The notes under the pieces: generated by a model
The model's database searches: none
Told to the model about the DNA's origin: nothing
The model's input: only the letters and a program-made list of their open reading frames with translations
Translations under genes and position numbers: made by a program
Assembly (NCBI GenBank): GCA_903881515.1
Contig: CAIRTN010000163.1
Span: 1-39,693 of the forward strand
Length of the DNA: 39,693 bases
Source: an uncultured Rhodospirillales bacterium
Lineage (GTDB): Bacteria; Pseudomonadota; Alphaproteobacteria; Acetobacterales; Acetobacteraceae
Direction: 5' to 3'
Shown: positions 36,485 to 39,693 of the stretch, piece after piece
Layout of the letters: each line of letters starts with the position of its first letter
Position numbering within the stretch: the stretch's first letter is position 1

Positions 36485-37975
36485 TCATGAGCGGAGCAGT
36501 TCATCGATGCGGGCGAGTTGCGCCGGGGTCAGCCGCAAGCCGAGCTTGCTGCGGCGCCAGGCGATGTCGGCGGAGCTGCGGGCCCATTCGTGGTCGCGCA
36601 GATAGCGGATTTCGGCGTGGGTCAGATCGGCGCCGGCGATCTCGCCGAGATCGTCCATGGAGCGCGCGCCCTGGAGAATGAGCCGGGCGCGGGTGCCGTA
36701 AGCGCGGGCGAGGCGGGCGGCCAGCTTTTCGGGCACGATGACGCTGAATTCGGCGACCAAAGCCGCGAAGCCGTCGGTGGGGAAATCGCCGCCGGGCAGA
36801 GCGGCATGGCCGGTCCAGCCTTTCGGCTTGGCTTTGGCCGCGGGCAGATGCGGGGCGAGCTTGTCGAGTGCGGCTTCGGCGAGGCGGCGATAAGTAGTGA
36901 TCTTGCCGCCGAACACCGAGAGCAGGGCGGCGGACGCCTGCGGGGCGTCGAGGGTCAGCACATAGTCGCGGGTGGCTTCCTGCGCTGCACTGGCGCCGTC
37001 GTCGTAGAGCGGGCGGACGCCGGAATAGGTCCAGACCACGTCGGCCGGCTTGATGGGCTTGCGGAAATAGGCGCTGGCGCCGGCGCAGAGATAGTCGATT
37101 TCGCCGGGGGTGATGCCGACATCGGCGGGGTCGCCGTGATAGTCGCGATCGGTGGTACCGATCAGGGTAAAATCGCGCTCGTAGGGGATGGCGAAGAAGA
37201 TGCGGCTATCGGCGTTCTGGAAGATGTAGCAGCGGTCGTGCGCGGTGAGCCGCGGCACGACGATGTGGCTGCCTTGGACCAGACGCACCTTTTCGCGGGT
37301 GTTGGCGCGCAGCACGCCGGTGAGCACCTGTGCGACCCAGGGGCCGGCGGCGTTGATCACGCTGCGGGCCTGGATGGTTTCGACGGCGCCGGTGACTTCG
37401 TTCTGCAGGGTGACGTGCCAGAGCCCGTCGCGGCGTTCGGCCGCGGTGCAGCGGGTGCGGGGCGCGATGGTGGCGCCGAGGGCCTGGGCGTCGGCGGCGT
37501 TGAGCACGACGAGGCGGGAATCCTCGACCCAGCAATCGGAGTATTCGAAGGCGCGGGTAAACTCAGGCTTCAGCACCGCGCCGGTGGGATCGGTGCGCAG
37601 ATCGACGACGCGGGTGGCCGGCAGCAGTTTGCGGCCGCCGAGATGGTCGTAGAGGAACAGGCCGAGGCGCAGCAGCCAGGCCGGACGTAGGCCGGCGTGA
37701 TGCGGCAGGATGAAGCGGAGCGGCCAGATGATGTGCGGCGCGATCTTCCACAGCACCTCGCGCTCCATCAGCGCTTCGCGCACCAGACGGAACTCGTAGT
37801 GTTCGAGATAGCGCAGGCCGCCGTGGATCAGCTTGGTCGAGGAGGCCGAGGTGGCGCCGCCGAGGTCGGATTGCTCGCAGAGATGCACGCGCCAGCCACG
37901 GCCCTGGGCGTCGCGGGCGATGCCGGCGCCGTTGATGCCGCCGCCGATGATGGCGATGTCGAAGGGTTCGCTCAT
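36485..37975 (-). CDS. glpD: Glycerol-3-phosphate dehydrogenase (aerobic, FAD-dependent)
   Basis: MSEPFDIAIIGGGINGAGIARDAQGRGWRVHLCEQSDLGGATSASSTKLIHGGLRYLEHYEFRLVREALMEREVLWKIAPHI...LFLYDHLGGRKLLPATR...; full-length GlpD motifs. Confidence 0.95.
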   Translation of the reverse strand: MSEPFDIAIIGGGINGAGIARDAQGRGWRVHLCEQSDLGGATSASSTKLIHGGLRYLEHYEFRLVREALMEREVLWKIAPHIIWPLRFILPHHAGLRPAWLLRLGLFLYDHLGGRKLLPATRVVDLRTDPTGAVLKPEFTRAFEYSDCWVEDSRLVVLNAADAQALGATIAPRTRCTAAERRDGLWHVTLQNEVTGAVETIQARSVINAAGPWVAQVLTGVLRANTREKVRLVQGSHIVVPRLTAHDRCYIFQNADSRIFFAIPYERDFTLIGTTDRDYHGDPADVGITPGEIDYLCAGASAYFRKPIKPADVVWTYSGVRPLYDDGASAAQEATRDYVLTLDAPQASAALLSVFGGKITTYRRLAEAALDKLAPHLPAAKAKPKGWTGHAALPGGDFPTDGFAALVAEFSVIVPEKLAARLARAYGTRARLILQGARSMDDLGEIAGADLTHAEIRYLRDHEWARSSADIAWRRSKLGLRLTPAQLARIDELLRS

Positions 37976-38685
37976 GGCGTGCGTCCATGGGCGCGCAGCA
38001 TCAGGGCACGGGCGCGGCGCATCTGGGTGGAGACGGAGGAGCCGCCCTGGCGGTGCAGCAGCAGGGCCGTGAGTGCCAGGGCGCCGAAGATCAGGGCGGC
38101 GGGGCTGACCAGCCAGGAGAGGGCGACGAGGGCGAAGTAATAGGAGCGGATGCCGCCGTTGAAGGTGGTCAGCGCGCTGGATAGCACGTCGCCGGTGACG
38201 TCGGCCAGTTCGTTGGCCAGCTCGGAGTCCTTGGGCATGGGCGGCGTCGCGCCGATCAGAGCCACCGTGTAGTTCAGTTGCCGCAGCGCCCAGGTGAGCT
38301 GGAACAGGCCCTGCACCAGCACCGCGAGCGGCAGCAGGATGCGGAATTCCAGAAGGGTGCGCGGCGTGCTGGCGCCAAGGCCCTCGATGGCGGGCATCAG
38401 GCGGTCGAGCCCGGTGAGCACGCCGATCAGCGCGCCGATGGCGATCAGGCTGGTGGAGGCGAAGAACGAGGCGCTGTGGATGACATGGCCGATCAGCGAG
38501 CTATCGACGATGCGGTTGTCGCGGCTGGCCATGCAGCGCATCCAGAGCACGCGGATGTCGTGCAGGCCGGCGTTGATCGCGCCGGGGCCGATCAGGCGGA
38601 TGAACACGGGATAGCCGAGCCAGGCCATGACGAAGATGGCGAGCGCGAAATCGTCGAACAGCGGGATCTGTGCGAAAGCGGACAT
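37972..38685 (-). CDS. DUF599 family membrane protein
   Basis: MSAFAQIPLFDDFALAIFVMAWLGYPVFIRLIGPGAINAGLHDIRVLWMRCMASRDNRIVDSSLIGHVIHSASFFASTSLIAIGALIGVLTGLD...; start at 38685, the upstream extension in the ORF track is spurious. Confidence 0.87.
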   Translation of the reverse strand: MSAFAQIPLFDDFALAIFVMAWLGYPVFIRLIGPGAINAGLHDIRVLWMRCMASRDNRIVDSSLIGHVIHSASFFASTSLIAIGALIGVLTGLDRLMPAIEGLGASTPRTLLEFRILLPLAVLVQGLFQLTWALRQLNYTVALIGATPPMPKDSELANELADVTGDVLSSALTTFNGGIRSYYFALVALSWLVSPAALIFGALALTALLLHRQGGSSVSTQMRRARALMLRAHGRTP

Positions 38686-38742
38686 GGCACCGGTATAGCG
38701 AACGGGCTGGCCGGAGGACAGTACGCGGCGCATAACCGGGGG

Positions 38743-39693
38743 ATGAATACCTCCCCCTCCCCCCAAATCGCAGTGATTGGCGGCGGCCCCGCCGGGCTGA
38801 TCGCCGCCGAGACTCTCGCCACCGCAGGCCTCGGCGTGACGGTTTACGACCATATGCCGACGATGGGCCGCAAGCTGATGATGGCCGGGCGCGGCGGGCT
38901 GAACCTGACGCATTCCGAGCCGCTTGAGCTGTTCCTGAGCCGGTACAGCGCGCCGGAGATGGCGGCACTGGTGGCCGCGTTTCCGCCGGCGGCGTTGATC
39001 GCCTGGTGCGAGGGGCTGGGGCAGAGCGTATTCACCGGCAGTTCCGGACGGGTGTTTCCGACGGCGATGAAGGCCAGCCCGTTGCTGCGGGCCTGGCTGG
39101 CGCGGCTGACGGAGCTTGGGGTTGTGTTGCGCAACCGGGCGGAGTGGCAGGGTTGGACCGAGGACGGGCGGCTGCGGTTTGCCGAAGGCGAACCGGTGGC
39201 GGCCGATGCGGTGATCCTGGCGTTGGGCGGGGCGTCGTGGCCAAGGCTGGGGTCGACCGGGGCCTGGGCGGCTTGGCTGCCGGAGGGCAGTGTTAGCGCG
39301 CTGCTGCCGGCGAATTGCGGGTTCGCGGTGGACTGGTCGGAGATTTTCATTCGCCGCTTTGCCGGGACGCCGTTGAAGCGGATTGCGTTGAGCTTCGGCG
39401 GACGGACAGTGCGCGGCGAGGCGATGGTCTCGGCGCAGGGGATCGAGGGGGGCGCGGTGTATGCGCTGTCGGCGGCGTTGCGCGATGCGCTGGCGCAGGG
39501 GCCGGCAACGCTGCACATCGATCTGCGGCCGGATCTGGAGACCGACGCGGTGGCGAACCGGCTGGATGCGCCGCGCGGCGGGGTGTCGCTGGCCAATCAT
39601 CTGCGGCGCGCCGGGTTGGCGCCGGTGGCGATCGGGCTGGTGCAGGAGGCGATGCATCGCGGGGCGGAGGGTAAGCTGTCGGAACTGGTGAAG
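38743..39693 (+). CDS. NAD(P)/FAD-dependent oxidoreductase (HI0933-like flavoprotein family), C-terminus truncated by right window edge
   Basis: Open frame to the edge: MNTSPSPQIAVIGGGPAGLIAAETLATAGLGVTVYDHMPTMGRKLMMAGRGGLNLTHSEPLELFLSRY...FTGSSGRVFPTAMKASPLLRAWLARL...ALGGASWPRLGSTGAW. Confidence 0.9.
   Translation, partial: MNTSPSPQIAVIGGGPAGLIAAETLATAGLGVTVYDHMPTMGRKLMMAGRGGLNLTHSEPLELFLSRYSAPEMAALVAAFPPAALIAWCEGLGQSVFTGSSGRVFPTAMKASPLLRAWLARLTELGVVLRNRAEWQGWTEDGRLRFAEGEPVAADAVILALGGASWPRLGSTGAWAAWLPEGSVSALLPANCGFAVDWSEIFIRRFAGTPLKRIALSFGGRTVRGEAMVSAQGIEGGAVYALSAALRDALAQGPATLHIDLRPDLETDAVANRLDAPRGGVSLANHLRRAGLAPVAIGLVQEAMHRGAEGKLSELVK

Noticed and set aside
34476-37690. Plus-strand ORFs 34476..35762 and 36518..37690
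   Set aside because: Antisense to globin-MCP and GlpD; Gly/Asp-rich shadow ORFs.
38686-39657. N-terminal extension of minus-strand ORF 37972..39657
   Set aside because: DUF599 similarity begins at Met 38685; upstream part is antisense to the flavoprotein reading frame starting at 38743.
1-39693. Search for CRISPR arrays, tRNA/rRNA genes, IS elements or prophage genes
   Set aside because: No regularly spaced repeats, transposase-like ORFs or RNA gene signatures were seen by eye; a tool scan (tRNAscan, minced, ISEScan) would be needed to confirm absence.

Overview
High-GC proteobacterial chromosome segment, probably alphaproteobacterial/Acetobacteraceae-like (inferred from gene content and GC only). 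It is dense with catabolic operons. Left to right: (i) a minus-strand operon with a MalE/MalF/MalG-type sugar ABC transporter, two Gfo/Idh/MocA oxidoreductases and a family-5 peptide-type SBP cut by the left edge; (ii) a plus-strand run with a third Gfo/Idh/MocA protein, an AllE-like bicupin, an FbpABC-like transporter with a crotonase gene inside it, a frameshifted MmgE/PrpD gene and an SDR lacking the usual catalytic Tyr; (iii) an IlvD/Edd-family dehydratase and DUF3237; (iv) a CoA-dependent (feruloyl-CoA synthetase-like) degradation cluster; (v) a chemoreceptor with a C-terminal PilZ domain (one frameshift) next to a cupredoxin and a mono-heme outer-membrane-barrel-like protein; (vi) a DHA2 MFS pump; (vii) an L-fucose/aldose-oxidation-like cluster; (viii) LysE, MFS and CPA2 antiporter genes, a globin-coupled chemoreceptor with a PilZ tail, nitroreductase, GlpD, DUF599 and a flavoprotein cut by the right edge. 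I saw no rRNA, tRNA, CRISPR or transposase, and no recognisable DNA-binding transcription factor. The best candidates for something less described are the chemoreceptor-PilZ fusions, especially the globin-MCP-PilZ protein and the heme-barrel/cupredoxin/MCP-PilZ locus. The AllE-containing transporter cluster is the next best.
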